Shown here: positions 34,777 through 47,027 of the stretch, one piece after another
How positions within the stretch are numbered: the stretch's first letter is position 1
How the letters are laid out: each line of letters starts with the position of its first letter
Assembly (NCBI GenBank): GCA_013054445.1
Contig: JAAMPI010000010.1
Location: forward strand, 37,514 to 101,513
Source of the DNA: Cudoniella acicularis
Lineage: Eukaryota; Ascomycota; Leotiomycetes; Helotiales; Helotiaceae
DNA: 64,000 nucleotides
Direction of reading: 5' to 3'
The notes under the pieces: model-generated
Seen by the model: the letters and a program-made list of their open reading frames with translations, nothing else
The model's database searches: none
What the model was told of the DNA's origin: nothing
Translations under genes and position numbers: made by a program

Positions 34777-37137
34777 ATGGCGTCCACAGTCAGCTCCATC
34801 AAGGTTCTTCAGGAAAACCGTCGCCTCCGACCTGCTGTGCCAAAGACAATTGTGCCAGCTATTCCGTTAACTTACGTCCAGAAGCGTCAAAAGCAACAAG
34901 CAGCTCGCGCAAAGGCCAAAGAAGAAGAGGCTCCACCAACTCCAATAACTCCAGTTCTCGAGGAGCCTGCTCCCGAAGCACCTGTCGCCGAAATCGAACC
35001 TGTTGCAACCAATGGGTCTCCCGATATCCAGGTCCATGAGCAGACGGAGGAGAACGACGAGTTTGTTCAAGCTAGCGCACCAGACACTCCTTCTCTTGAA
35101 GAAGAAATTGTTGAGACTGTTGCAGAGGAGCCAGAGGTCATCGCTCCTGAAGAGTCATTGGGTACGCAAACGGGTCTTCTTTCCAATTGCAGGTCGAGAA
35201 CCTTGCTAATAGTTATTGCAGCAGAGTTGCGAATAGAGCAACACGAAACCCCGAGATCAGCTCCATCTGAAGCTCAGTCTTCAGCCTCGCGTTCGACGTT
35301 CCATATGCCTCCGGCCTTCGTTCCTGCGAGTCAGAACCATCATTCAAGCATTAGCACCGACTCTGTCAAATTTCCTGCACAGAACAACTTCAACGGCCAG
35401 CCACCTATGCATCATGCTCATCCTAGTGCCGGGAATGTCATGTTTGGTGGCTATCCAGATTCAAATGCCTCCTCACCCGCCCCACCTCCTTCCGCGGGCA
35501 ATGTCCCACCATATCCATATCAACAACAGCCCATGCATGGAGGCGGACGCCATGGACATCAGCAGTCAAATGGTGGGCACTCCCAGATGTCAAATGGATA
35601 CTCTCCGATGGGCCCACCACCAGGCTATTATCCCCGACCTGATATGAACCAAGGCCCAGGGCCTGATAGCTATGCCCGCAGACAGATGGTTGCTTTCGGC
35701 CCACCTGATGGTTATTCGCCCACTGCTACCCCTCTAGGCGCAGATGGTCATCGTTTAAATGCGTATGACCCGTCAACACCTCGCAGCTTCCACGGTTCAC
35801 AGTCTTCGGCGCCAAACGATCAAGAAAATGGTCCGGCGTTCTACAGTCAATACCCCACGGCTGTTATCTCAAACGGCAGTAATGGTCATATCGATGAAGT
35901 TCGCCTGTACCAACAACCTCGTCCCAAACCCCGCACAGGTTCCCAAGCACTTGCTCCTGTCCCGAATGCTTTTCCGCCTCAAGCACCATCTCAGCCACCG
36001 ATGAGTATCGACCATCTGGACGGGCTTATGAACTACTTACAATTGCAATTTGCTGATCCTACCCTGGCTGATTATACCCTCGAATTACGATATGCCGATG
36101 ACCGCGCTGCTCCTGTCCGAATTCCTGGTCATAATATCATGTTTGCACGAAGCCCAACACTCAAAGCTTTAATTATGGAGCATGCTCAGGATTCAAACAG
36201 AGATGGAGTGGCCGCACGAACCCTTCTTATTGAGTCCGATGACCGTTTCTTGAGATCAGACGCTTTCTGGATGGCCATGCAACGTCTTTATGGAGGCCCG
36301 CTTCTCGACCTTGGTGCCCTGGCCGGTATGAGTTCTTTTCCGAACATGCATATGACTGCTCCGATGCCTGGAATACCTGCTGATCGTTTCGACCTTGCAC
36401 TTGGCTATGCTGCCGCAGGAAACATCCTTCAGATTCCACCTGTCATTGCTCGGGGAGTCGAGATTGCCGGTCATTTTGTGAGCTGGCCTACTCTAGAGAA
36501 AGCTCTTGATTTTGCACTCGATGGTGGCCTTGATTCGCAATGGACACTTGCAAATAACCATGAAAGTGGCCGCTCACCTAGTACATATGGACCAGCCGTC
36601 AATATGCTAATTCATCAGGCGTTAAACTTCATCATCCCAGCTTTCCCACCCAATTTTGACCTTGATGTGTCCGTGGGAGAATTCATGCGCAGTCGCCGTC
36701 TTCCTGCTCTCGTTGAAGAGCGTCCGAGTGCACCAAATCCACGCCTAAGCTTCATCAAATTCGGCGATCATCCAACTGAGGAAAGTGTTAGATCTACTAC
36801 CTCAGGCTCTGAGATCGTTACCCTCTCGAAAGTCTTGCTCAACCTACCATTCCATTTACTGAAATACGTTTTGGAATCGCCAAGATTGGGCAATGTTCAA
36901 GGCTGGGCCACGACAGCCCTCAGGCAGAAGGTTATGCACGCCGTTATTGAGGAACGTGAGAAACGCCGCCTCAACGTCTATAGAAACTCTCACTTGACCA
37001 ACTCGGAGCGCAAGATGAATCACCACATTTGGGAAGCTGTGGGATGGCAGGAGAGTGTAGAGCCACTTGGTGGTAATGAAATTACGCCGACTTTGACAAG
37101 GACATGGGTCGACTATGTTCTTCCAACACAAAATTAG
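34777..37137 (+). CDS. BTB/POZ-like fungal protein with disordered N-terminal half
   Basis: The frame is open from 34777 to 37137 (786 codons), but 35162-35221 has intron signals: GTACGC donor, GCTAAT branch-like site, TTGCAG acceptor. It is exactly 60 nt, so splicing gives 766 residues and retention keeps the frame. The N-terminal ~400 residues are Pro/Gly/Asn/His-rich and disordered. From about residue 405, the segment DYTLELRYADDRAAPVRIP then GHNIMFARSPTLKALI resembles a BTB/POZ fold, with a polar ligand region, an internalised His and a 'sites of high expression' pattern. The remaining ~330 residues look globular and helical and contain YGGPLLDLGAL and LNLPFHLLKYVLES. It is likely a nuclear or cytoplasmic adaptor; I cannot name a pathway. 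The start has ATCATGG context. Confidence 0.8.
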   Translation: MASTVSSIKVLQENRRLRPAVPKTIVPAIPLTYVQKRQKQQAARAKAKEEEAPPTPITPVLEEPAPEAPVAEIEPVATNGSPDIQVHEQTEENDEFVQASAPDTPSLEEEIVETVAEEPEVIAPEESLGTQTGLLSNCRSRTLLIVIAAELRIEQHETPRSAPSEAQSSASRSTFHMPPAFVPASQNHHSSISTDSVKFPAQNNFNGQPPMHHAHPSAGNVMFGGYPDSNASSPAPPPSAGNVPPYPYQQQPMHGGGRHGHQQSNGGHSQMSNGYSPMGPPPGYYPRPDMNQGPGPDSYARRQMVAFGPPDGYSPTATPLGADGHRLNAYDPSTPRSFHGSQSSAPNDQENGPAFYSQYPTAVISNGSNGHIDEVRLYQQPRPKPRTGSQALAPVPNAFPPQAPSQPPMSIDHLDGLMNYLQLQFADPTLADYTLELRYADDRAAPVRIPGHNIMFARSPTLKALIMEHAQDSNRDGVAARTLLIESDDRFLRSDAFWMAMQRLYGGPLLDLGALAGMSSFPNMHMTAPMPGIPADRFDLALGYAAAGNILQIPPVIARGVEIAGHFVSWPTLEKALDFALDGGLDSQWTLANNHESGRSPSTYGPAVNMLIHQALNFIIPAFPPNFDLDVSVGEFMRSRRLPALVEERPSAPNPRLSFIKFGDHPTEESVRSTTSGSEIVTLSKVLLNLPFHLLKYVLESPRLGNVQGWATTALRQKVMHAVIEEREKRRLNVYRNSHLTNSERKMNHHIWEAVGWQESVEPLGGNEITPTLTRTWVDYVLPTQN

Positions 37138-37713
37138 AGCCGACCGCTTGGATGGGAAAATGACGGGCTCGGGAGGCCTTTTACGTGTTTGATTACAGGT
37201 GCATGGCGTTGCATATGGTTTCTACATCATGAGTTTCAAAGTCCGCGGAGCTTCTTTGCATACAAAAAGGGAGCTGGTTCTTAATGGGTCATTAGCGTTC
37301 TTTTTTTCTGGCTTACATATTGAAATCAGGCATAGCCAAGTGCGTGCAATCTACTTCGGCCTTTTGCTGGATGATATGAATGGAATGGGGAGCTTTACAT
37401 AAAAGTGTGGGATATCATAGCATTGTAATGAACACCAAAAATACCTTGGTAGTCTGTGGAACTCTAACTGAGGTTCTTAATAGACAAGATTGCCTTTAAA
37501 ACAACATTCACATGGTCATCAAATGGCAGTATTAAAGAGAGTAAAATCTTGGAATTTGTCTATGCTATTGCAGCCTTCTTAAGCCGAGGCCTTTCGCCCA
37601 TGATGCACATCTAAGACTTTCATAATCCGGCCACTTTTCCCTAAAACATTTCAACCCTTCTCGACTCTCGTACGCCATAACGCCTTGATGAATCCCTGAG
37701 CGACCTGTGGTAT
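37138..37713. other. Convergent intergenic region
   Basis: This lies between the 3' ends of the BTB-like gene (plus) and the Rtf2 gene (minus). Nothing but presumed 3' UTRs is visible. Confidence 0.6.
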
Positions 37714-38685
37714 CTAATTTTTCTTGGGTATTGAGTATCCTCTCGTCATAAAATCGCCTGACTTATGTGCTTGTGCACTATATCCTCCACTTGAAAATAG
37801 ACCTTTCAAGTTATCATTGAGCCCCAACTTTCGTCTCTTGTTACGCTCCTCTTGTTCATCAAGTACTTTGGCAGTTAAAGAGGCTGTGGCGGCATTTTTG
37901 ATACCAGATGGGACTGGTGTGGATGTTCCGCTCCGTGATTGAGGAGTTGCTGTTCCATTCTCTCCCAACCGTGCCTTAAGCTTATCGGATATTCCTTCTT
38001 TGGCGACTGCCCCATTTGTTGCCACCGATTTTTCTCCAACAGGTGTTGATTCTGCGTCCACATTCTTCTTTCGTTTCTTGCCACCAGGTGCCTTTTTCAG
38101 CGAATGTGTGAGCCCGCTTTCTTTCAACCTCGCTGCTCTCGCCGCTAATCTCGAGATGTCGTTCTTTGCTAGTGGTAGTATTGATATGATGTTTTCGGAT
38201 GTGTAAGCTTCGTTACATTCCACGCACGTGTCTCCTGCAACTTCTCGAATTGCCACTTCTGAAAAAGCATGTCCACAAGGAACCAAGTATACAGACTTTG
38301 TGTTTGGTCCCAACTCTTTGCTCGTGATAGGACATATCCCCTTCTCCTCCTTATCTTCTGTTGATAGTGTAAATTTGACTTCAACTACATCCCGTAATCC
38401 CTTGACCCGACCTTGAAGAATGTCTTCTTTCTCTTTTATGATAGATGCTGGAACGTCGTAGTCTTTCGGAAGGAGCTGTTCTAATATCGCATCTTTGTTG
38501 TATAATGTGCCAGCACAGTCGGAGACGATGGGGGCAGCGAGGGGGCGGTTGGAGAGAGGACAGTAGCTCCAGGCGTGGGTTTGCGCCTCCTGTTGAGTAG
38601 CTTTCAATTCTGATGTATTCGGGTTGCGTGCGGCATTCTTGACCAACTCGCGGCGAGTGGGAATACTTCCTCCATCATTACCCAT
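37714..38685 (-). CDS. Rtf2-family RING-like protein (replication termination factor 2)
   Basis: A single exon of 323 residues. It starts MGNDGGSIPTRRELVK, the typical Rtf2 N-terminus. A first modified RING-like unit (WSYCPLSNRPLAAPIVSDC, GTLYNKDAILEQLL) is followed by a second (GICPITSKELGP, YLVPCGHAFSEVAI, CVECNEAY) with spaced Cys/His for zinc. The C-terminal half is Lys/Ser/Thr-rich and disordered and carries likely nuclear localisation signals (GGKKRKKN, ERNKRRKLG). In fission yeast Rtf2 acts at stalled replication forks at the mating-type locus and in splicing of specific transcripts; in human cells it is a fork regulator removed by DDI proteases. Those roles are from the family, not this sequence. 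The gene shares a 281-bp divergent promoter with the TOR gene. Confidence 0.92.
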   Translation of the reverse strand: MGNDGGSIPTRRELVKNAARNPNTSELKATQQEAQTHAWSYCPLSNRPLAAPIVSDCAGTLYNKDAILEQLLPKDYDVPASIIKEKEDILQGRVKGLRDVVEVKFTLSTEDKEEKGICPITSKELGPNTKSVYLVPCGHAFSEVAIREVAGDTCVECNEAYTSENIISILPLAKNDISRLAARAARLKESGLTHSLKKAPGGKKRKKNVDAESTPVGEKSVATNGAVAKEGISDKLKARLGENGTATPQSRSGTSTPVPSGIKNAATASLTAKVLDEQEERNKRRKLGLNDNLKGLFSSGGYSAQAHKSGDFMTRGYSIPKKN

Positions 38686-38966
38686 TGCGCTGAACGATGT
38701 GAAAATTGGCTCTGTTGTAAAAGTTGTTTAGAGTTGCGATGTTAAAGGATAAGATGTTGACTGATAAGCCTATCGTAGCCGGCGCTAGGCAACTTCCGGC
38801 CGAGGGCAGGTTACGATTTCAGCTTTGAGAGCTCTCGTCACAGCCATGTCCAAGTGAGCGACGTCTAACGACTCGGATATTCAACAATTTGACGCGTTTC
38901 AAGCGCATATGGATGAGGATGGCGTTGACACAGTAGAGAGGAAGTCGACAGAAGCAGCAGAGCAAA
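38686..38966. promoter_or_regulatory. Divergent promoter between Rtf2 and TOR genes
   Basis: Only 281 bp separates the two start codons, so both promoters and 5' UTRs must fit here. I see no clear TATA box on either side. Confidence 0.6.
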
Positions 38967-41900
38967 ATGTCACAAACAGCACAAGATGCCCTCAACCAGA
39001 TTGTGGGAGAACTTCGCTCACGGTATGTCTGCAGAATGCCTTTTTGTACTAATGCTAACTCGTTTTTACAGAGTTAGTGATGACATTCGAAAACGAGCAG
39101 CGGCAGATTTAAGAGAGTTAGTTGTAGTTTCTTCGAGAGGTAGGGAAACCGATATTGTTTAGTTCTATCAAGAAAGCTTACACCGTGCAAAGACTTGCCA
39201 CAGGAACGTTTTCTGGAATTCTACAATGTTGTGAACCAGAGAATCGCACAGCTTATTAGTCATGGAAATGATGCCGCAGACCGCCTCGGCGGCATACACG
39301 CCCTCGATGCGTTGATCGACTTCGATGGTGTTGATGTTGGGCAGAAAACGACGCGATTCACACAATCACTACGGACTGTCTTGAGAGGAAAAGACCTTAT
39401 ACCTATGCAACCGGCAGCTGTAGCACTTGGGAAAATATGCAGGCCCGGTGGATCCCTCATATCAGATCTTGTGGAGGCAGAGATTAAGACTGCCCTGGAA
39501 TGGCTACAATCTGACCGCGTTGAAGAGAGACGGTATAGCGCCGTTCTAGTCCTCAGAGAGCTTGCCCGGAATGCTCCTACCTTGGTTTATGGGTTTGTTA
39601 GTTTGATTTTCGACCAAATATGGGTTGGGTTACGAGATCAACGCCTATTGATCCGGCAAACGGCTGCAGAGGCAATAAGTGCCTGCTTCCAGATTATCAG
39701 GGAAAGAGACCAGGCAATGCGCCAAACATGGCAGGCAAAAATCTACGACGAAGCAGTCCAAGGAGTCCGTCAGGGATCGGTTGAGTATATTCATGGCTCT
39801 CTACTTGTGATAAAAGAACTTCTTCAACAGGGAGGTATGTTCATGCATGAGCACTACCAAGAGGTCTGTGAGATTGTGTTCCGGCACAAAGATCACCGAG
39901 ATGTTCAAATTCGGCGGACCGTGGTCATGTTGATCCCTGAGTTAGCGAATTACTCTCCGTCGGAATTTGCTCAATCATACCTCCACAAGTTCATGGTATT
40001 CTTGTCTGGCATGCTCAAAAAGGACAAAGATCGAAATGATGCGTTTCTGGCCATTGGAAACATTGCAAATGCAGTGAAAAGCGCCATAGCACCTTACTTG
40101 GATGGTGTTCTAATTTATGTTCGGGAAGGGCTGAGCTTGAAATCGTAAGTTTCCCCAGTTCTGATTACAAGCTATATACTTATAATTTTCAGGAGGCGAA
40201 GTGGCACAGTCGATCCAGTCTTTGATTGTATAAGTCGACTCGCCGTAGCAGTTGGGCAAACACTGAGCAAATACATGGAGGCCCTTTTAGACCCGATCTT
40301 TGCTTGCGAGTTGACACCAAAACTCACCCAAGCTCTAGTAGATATGGCATTTTACATTCCCCCAGTCAAGCCGACAATTCAGGAAAGACTTTTGGATATG
40401 TTGAGCAAAGTCCTGTGTGGAGAACCATTCAAGCCTCTGGGTGCCCCAACACCCAACAGCATTTCAGCTGCCCCGATCGTCCCCAAAGATTCTAAGGATC
40501 CAAATGCGTATGGAAATCGCCAAACTGAGATCAAGCTTGCCTTGAACACTCTGGGAAGCTTTGATTTCTCGGGGCATGTACTGAACGAATTCGTCCGCGA
40601 TGTTGCCATCAAATACGTGGAAGACGAAAACCCAGATATCCGCGAGGCGGCGGCATTGACATGTTGCCAGCTTTACGTTAGAGATCCTATTGTCAACCAA
40701 ACCAGCTACCACGCAATTCAAGTTGTCAGCGAAGTAATTGAGAAGCTACTTACTGTAGGAGTCGCTGATCCGGACCCTGGGATCAGAAGAACAGTGCTCG
40801 CTGCACTTGATGAGCGCTTTGATCGGCACCTTGCAAAAGCAGAAAATATTCGAACTCTATTTTTTGCTCTTAACGATGAAGTTTTCAGTATCCGAGAAGT
40901 TGCCATTGCTATTATTGGTCGTTTGACACAAGTTAACCCAGCATATGTCATTCCATCCTTGAGAAAAGTTCTCATACAGATGCTTACAGAGCTTGAGTTT
41001 TCCGACGTTGCCAGAAATAAGGAAGAAAGTGCAAAGCTCCTTAGTCTTCTGGTCCAAAATTCTCAACGGCTAATCAAACCCTACGTTGATCCGATGATAT
41101 CTGTTTTACTTCCAAAGGCACGAGATCCGAGTCCTGCTGTTGCTTCCACCATTCTGAAGGCTATTGGTGACCTTGCAACTGTCGGCGGGGAGGATATGTT
41201 ACCCTACATCCCCAAGCTCATGCCTATTATTATCGAGGCTCTACAAGACCAAAGTTCGCCCGTCAAGCGTGAAGCTGCGTTGAGGACTCTCGGTCAGTTG
41301 GCGAGCAATTCTGGATATGTCGTCAAGCCGTATCTCGAATATCCATCACTGCTTGAGATTCTTCAAAATATCATTCGCGGAGAGCCTCAGCGTGGATCGC
41401 TCCGACAAGAAACCATCAAGCTTATGGGTATTCTTGGCGCGTTGGACCCATACAGACACCAGCAAGTCGAAGAACGATCACCAGAAATGCAATTACGACT
41501 CGAGTCAAATCAAACGACAGATATATCACTTATGATGACAGGCCTTACACCCTCAACTAAGGAGTACTTCCCAACAGTCGTGATTAATGCCCTTCTCCAA
41601 ATTCTGAAAGATACGTCTCTCATTCAGCATCATGCTGTCGTCGTCGAAGCCATCATGCAGATTTTCAGAACTCTCAATTTGGAATGTGTTCCCTTTCTGG
41701 ACAAGATTATTCCCGCATTTCTATCTGTTATTCGGAGTTCTCCGGCTGCGAGGTTGGAGTCGTACTTCAGTAATCTCAGCATCTTGGTCACCATAGTCAA
41801 GCAGCATATCCGGAACTATCTCCCCGATATCGTCACAGTTCTTCAAGAATATTGGAACGTCTCAGCCACTTTGCAAGCAAACATCCTTCAGCTGGTGGAG

Positions 41901-44900
41901 GCCATATCGAGATCTTTGGAGGGAGAGTTCAAGATATACTTGGCAGGTCTACTGCCTCTCATGCTTGGCGTACTCGAGAAAGACATTTCAACGAGGAGGC
42001 TACCCTCCGAACGTGTCCTTCACGCATTTCTCATCTTCGGCTCGAGTGCTGAAGAGTATATGCACTTGATCATTCCCGTAGTGGTTAATGTTTTCGAAAA
42101 ACCACAACAACCTTCTTTTATCCGAAAATCTGCCATTGACACAATTGGAAAAATATCACGCCAAGTCAATCTTAATGATTACGCATCAAAGATCATACAC
42201 CCATTGGCCAGAGTTCTAGGTGGAAATGATCCTTCTCTCAGAATTGCAGCTCTGGATACTCTCTGTGCATTGATCTTTCAGCTGGGCAAAGACTACCTTC
42301 ACTTTGTTGGAACAATCAATAAGGTGCTTGCTGCTAATCAGATACAACATCAGAATTATGAGCTCCTGGTTAGCAAGTTGCAAAAAGGGGAAGTCTTGCC
42401 ACAGGATCTGAATGCCGATGATCGATACCGGTATCAAAATGATGAAATGTCTGCTATGGAGCCATCTAATAAAAAGCTTGATTCAAACCCGGTACACTTG
42501 AAGGCTGCTTGGGATGCGACCGGCAAGTCCACAAAGGAAGATTGGCAAGAATGGATGCGACGATTCAGCTTGACAGTTCTGACCGAATCTCCAAATCACG
42601 CTCTCCGAGCTTGTGCGTCTCTGGCTAGTGTTTATCCACCGCTTGCAAGAGAATTATTCAATTCCGCATTCGTTTCTTGTTGGAGCGATCTTTTTGAACC
42701 TTATCAGGTAATTTTGATGCTCATTTTCAATGGCCCCAACTAACATCACCAGGATGACTTGATCCAGAATATTGAGACTGCGATTCGATCCCCGCATGTT
42801 ACACCGGACCTCCTTGGTGTGCTGCTCAATCTGGCCGAGTTCATGGAACATGATGATAAGGCCTTACCAATCGATATCCGAGTATTGGGTCGTGAAGCTG
42901 GTAGATGCCATGCCTGGGCCAAAGCTTTGCATTATAAAGAATTAGAATTCATCCAGGATCAATCCAGTGGTGCTGTCGAAGCACTGATTCAGATTAACAA
43001 TCAACTGCAACAATACGACGCAGCTATCGGTATACTACGCAAAGCGCAAACTTTCAAGGATGGGATCACATTGCGTGAGACTTGGTTCGAGAAACTTGAG
43101 CGTTGGGAGGAAGCTCTCGAATTCTACAAAAAGCGAGAACAAGAGTTTTCTGAACATGGCGAAACTCTTGATATCATTATGGGCAAGATGAGATGTTTAC
43201 ATGCCTTAGGGGAATGGGAACAACTCTCTGCATTGGCTCAGGACAAATGGCACACTTCTTCATTGGAGATCAAGAGAGCCGTTGCTCCTTTGGCAACTGC
43301 TGCTGCATGGGGTTTGAGACAGTGGGATCTCATGGATGACTACTTGAGTGTCATGAAAGCCAACACTCCTGATCGATCATTCTTTGGCGCCATTCTTGCC
43401 TTGCATCGAAATCAGTTCCGCGAGGCTGCTATTTACATACAAAAAGTCCGGGAAGGTCTCGACACCGAACTCAGCGCCCTTGTCAGCGAATCCTACAACA
43501 GAGCATACGCTGTCGTGGTTCGGGTGCAGATGTTAGCAGAATTGGAGGAACTCATTACTTACAAGCAAAGCAACAACAATCCAGCTAGGCAGGAGACACT
43601 GCGAAAGACCTGGGAGACGCGTCTTCTCGGCTGTCAAAGAAATGTTGAAGTTTGGCAGAGAATGCTGAAACTCCGAGCATTAGTTATCACTCCCAAGGAG
43701 AACATGGCAATGGAAATCAAGTTCGCAAACCTTTGCCGGAACTCGGGAAGGATGGCCTTAGCAGAGGGCTCGTTGAAAAGTCTGATCGGAAGCGAAGACA
43801 GTCTGGATACAATGTTGCCATATACTGAGGGAGAACAGCGTCAAAGCCACCGGCGTATCAAGAATATCCCTCCTCATGTTCAGTATGCTGTTCTCAAATA
43901 TCACTGGGCGGCGGGCAAGAAGGGTCCAGCTTTGGAAGGCCTCAAAATTCTCACTTCAGAGATGGCTGACCGTCTTGAAGCTGCACAAATGGCTGCTCAA
44001 GGGGGTATGAATGGCGAGATTCACCTCAATGGCAACGCAAATATGACCAACGGTTATATTCAGAATGGCATGGGACCAGGAGGAACAAATCCCTTGCTAA
44101 ATTCAAAAGCATTAGGTGAACATACAAAGCTACTTGCGAGGTGTTGTTTGAAGCAAGGTGAATGGCAAGTCGCCCAGAAGAAGGGTGACTGGCAACACGA
44201 CCATGTTGACGATGTCCTGTCTTCCTATCGAGCTGCTACACATTTCGATTCTGGATGGTACAAGGCCTGGCACGCATGGGCTCTGGCAAACTTCGAGATC
44301 GTCCAGGCTATTGGCCAACAATCAGACCGTAGTCGGGATGTCGTTGTTCCAACCAACGCACTCATTGAGCATGTTGTACCTGCCGTCCGTGGATTCTTCA
44401 AATCCATTGCTCTCTCGAAAGGCAGCTCTTTGCAGGATACTCTCAGGTTACTTACATTGTGGTTCGCTCATGGCGGAAGTCCGGAGGTCAATGCAGCAGT
44501 CACTGAAGGCTTTGCATCCGTCAGCGTCGATACCTGGCTGGAAGTTATTCCTCAGCTTATTGCTAGAATCAACCAACCCAACACTCGTGTCCGTCAATCA
44601 ATTCACAATCTACTCGCGGACATTGGTAGGGCGCACCCACAAGCCCTTGTCTATCCTTTGACTGTTGCGATGAAATCGGCTCCCAACACTCGGCGATCCA
44701 GATCGGCAGTCCAGATCATGGATAGCATGCGGCAACACAGTGCAAGACTTGTTGAGCAAGCTGATGTCGTTAGCCATGAGCTCATCCGTGTTGCGGTGCT
44801 TTGGCATGAGTTATGGCATGAAGGGCTTGAGGAAGCCTCGCGCTTGTATTTCGGCGATCGGAACATCGAGGGTATGTTTGCGACTTTGGCTCCCTTGCAT

Positions 44901-46481
44901 GATATGCTAGACCAAGGCCCAGAAACACTGAGAGAAATCTCGTTTGCACAAACATTCGGGCGTGATCTTCAAGAGGCCCGAGAATGGTGCTATGCTTACA
45001 GGCAATCGGGAGATGTTGGTGAGATCAATTCTGCCTGGGATCTTTACTACCAAGTCTTCAGGAGGATCGCACGCCAATTGCCACAACTAAACAATTTGGA
45101 GCTTGCATATGTGTCCCCTAAACTTCTTCACGCTCGGGACTTGGACCTGGCCGTACCTGGTACCTACCAGAGTGGTAAACCTATTGTTCGCACTCTAAAT
45201 TTCGAGACCAACTTCAGCGTTATTTCATCGAAGCAGCGGCCGCGAAAGCTGAGTCTGAATGGCAGTGATGGTAAAGCGTACGCTTTCCTTCTCAAAGGGC
45301 ATGAAGATATTCGTCAAGATGAGCGAGTTATGCAACTCTTTGGTCTCTGCAACACATTGTTGATGGCCGACTCCGAGTCCTACAAACGTCATCTGAACAT
45401 CCAGAGATATCCTGCTATTCCGCTATCTCAGAGCTCTGGTCTCCTAGGATGGGTTCCCAACAGTGATACCTTGCACGTCTTGATCCGGGAGTACAGAGAA
45501 AGTCGCAAGATTCTGCTCAATATCGAGCACCGCATCATGCTGCAAATGGCTCCAGATTATGACAACCTAACACTCATGCAAAAGGTCGAGGTGTTCGGAT
45601 ATGCTTTGGACAACACGACCGGTCAAGATCTTTATCGCGTTCTGTGGTTAAAGAGCAAGAGTTCAGAGGCGTGGCTCGAACGGCGAACAAATTATACCCG
45701 ATCCCTTGGAGTTATGTCCATGGTCGGATACATTCTCGGTCTTGGCGACAGACATCCTTCCAATTTGATGCTTGACAGGATCACAGGCAAAATCATTCAC
45801 ATCGATTTCGGTGACTGCTTCGAAGTTGCCATGCATCGTGAAAAGTATCCGGAACGTGTGCCTTTCCGATTGACCAGAATGTTGACATATGCCATGGAAG
45901 TTGGTAATATCGAAGGAAGTTTCAGGATCACTTGTGAAAATGTCATGAGAGTGCTTCGTGACAACAAGGAGTCTTTGATGGCTGTGCTTGAAGCTGTAAG
46001 TAACTCCTGGTGCCCGTGAAATTCTTGTGCTAACAATGTTTAGTTCATCCATGATCCTCTCCTGAACTGGCGTCTCACTGGCGACACTTCGCCGGCAGGT
46101 CCCAACTTCCGTTCTGAGCGTCGGGACTCTCTTATGGCAGCGCAGGCCCGTCGACCTTCAATTATGGACGCCGATATTCCACCCACAGCTCTAATGGCCC
46201 AAGATCCAACGACTCTTGCAGGTGGACCACCGTCTTCTCGACCTCGCGCAAGAACAAACTCAACTGCCCAGGGCGGCGGTGCTATCGATGGAGATATGCA
46301 AGAAACGCAGAACGAGCGAGCAATGCAAGTTCTGAATAGAGTCAAGGAGAAACTCATTGGACGTGATTTCAAGTCTGAGGAGGAATTGACATACATCGTC
46401 CAGGTGGATAAGTTGTTGATTGAGGCGACCAAATTCGAGAATTTGTGTCAGCACTACATCGGATGGTGTAGTTTCTGGTAA
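38967..46481 (+). CDS. tor: TOR serine/threonine kinase (PIKK family)
   Basis: Six exons (38967-39022, 39072-39139, 39193-40144, 40193-42707, 42753-45995, 46044-46481) give 2423 residues, normal for fungal TOR. Order: N-terminal HEAT repeats over the first ~1200 residues, FAT domain, FRB domain ([19 protein letters not shown]), kinase domain and FATC. The FRB serine contacted by FKBP12-rapamycin is present at about residue 1893, so rapamycin sensitivity is predicted. Kinase residues are intact: Asp2196 in [10 protein letters not shown] and Asp2215 in [11 protein letters not shown]. The last exon holds a disordered Ser/Arg-rich insert and then FATC, ending [11 protein letters not shown] is the catalytic core of TORC1/TORC2 at vacuolar and plasma membranes, coupling nutrients to growth. 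The exon 2-3 junction uses a CAAAG acceptor at 39192, which restores the conserved [13 protein letters not shown]. Confidence 0.97.
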
Positions 46482-47027
46482 ATGGTTTGCGAGACAGCTT
46501 ATGTGTGTTATTTGTTTAGAAACGTCAAAGCCTGATTTTTTCACGACGGTGGATTGGGTGGTGTTTTTATTGGCGCTAGTCCATGGTTCGGGGAGGTTGC
46601 ATCTGAAATCGATGCTGGAGTGTAATACACCTGTAAATGTACTGTACGCCGGCTTTGCCGTGTACTGATTCTCTTAAGCGAGGCGTCGGGCTTAGGAGTA
46701 TTTCACGTAGGGCACGCGCTTGCGTTGAATATATCCAATCAGTTTTAGTTCCGTCTTGTGTGACATGCCAAAGAGGGTGATACCTATGTGCGGAGTACCC
46801 GGCACTAGAAGTGGGATGTCCAAACCTAGGCAAGGCAAATAAGCAAACTCGTATAAAAGCTAACTTGTGGATAAACTCGGCTGTGGGAAACCAACTCTCA
46901 AGAACTTCGAGTTCTTTTTGCGTGTTGTTACGAGGTTACTCGTGTACCCATTTTTTCTGGGTGAAATTCAATTCCTTTTGAAGCCATTTCTCTTTCGTAG
47001 GACATAATTATTCGTATAGAATAAAAG
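46482..47027. other. Intergenic region
   Basis: This is the TOR 3' UTR followed by the promoter of the dehydrogenase gene. No further gene is supported. Confidence 0.6.
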
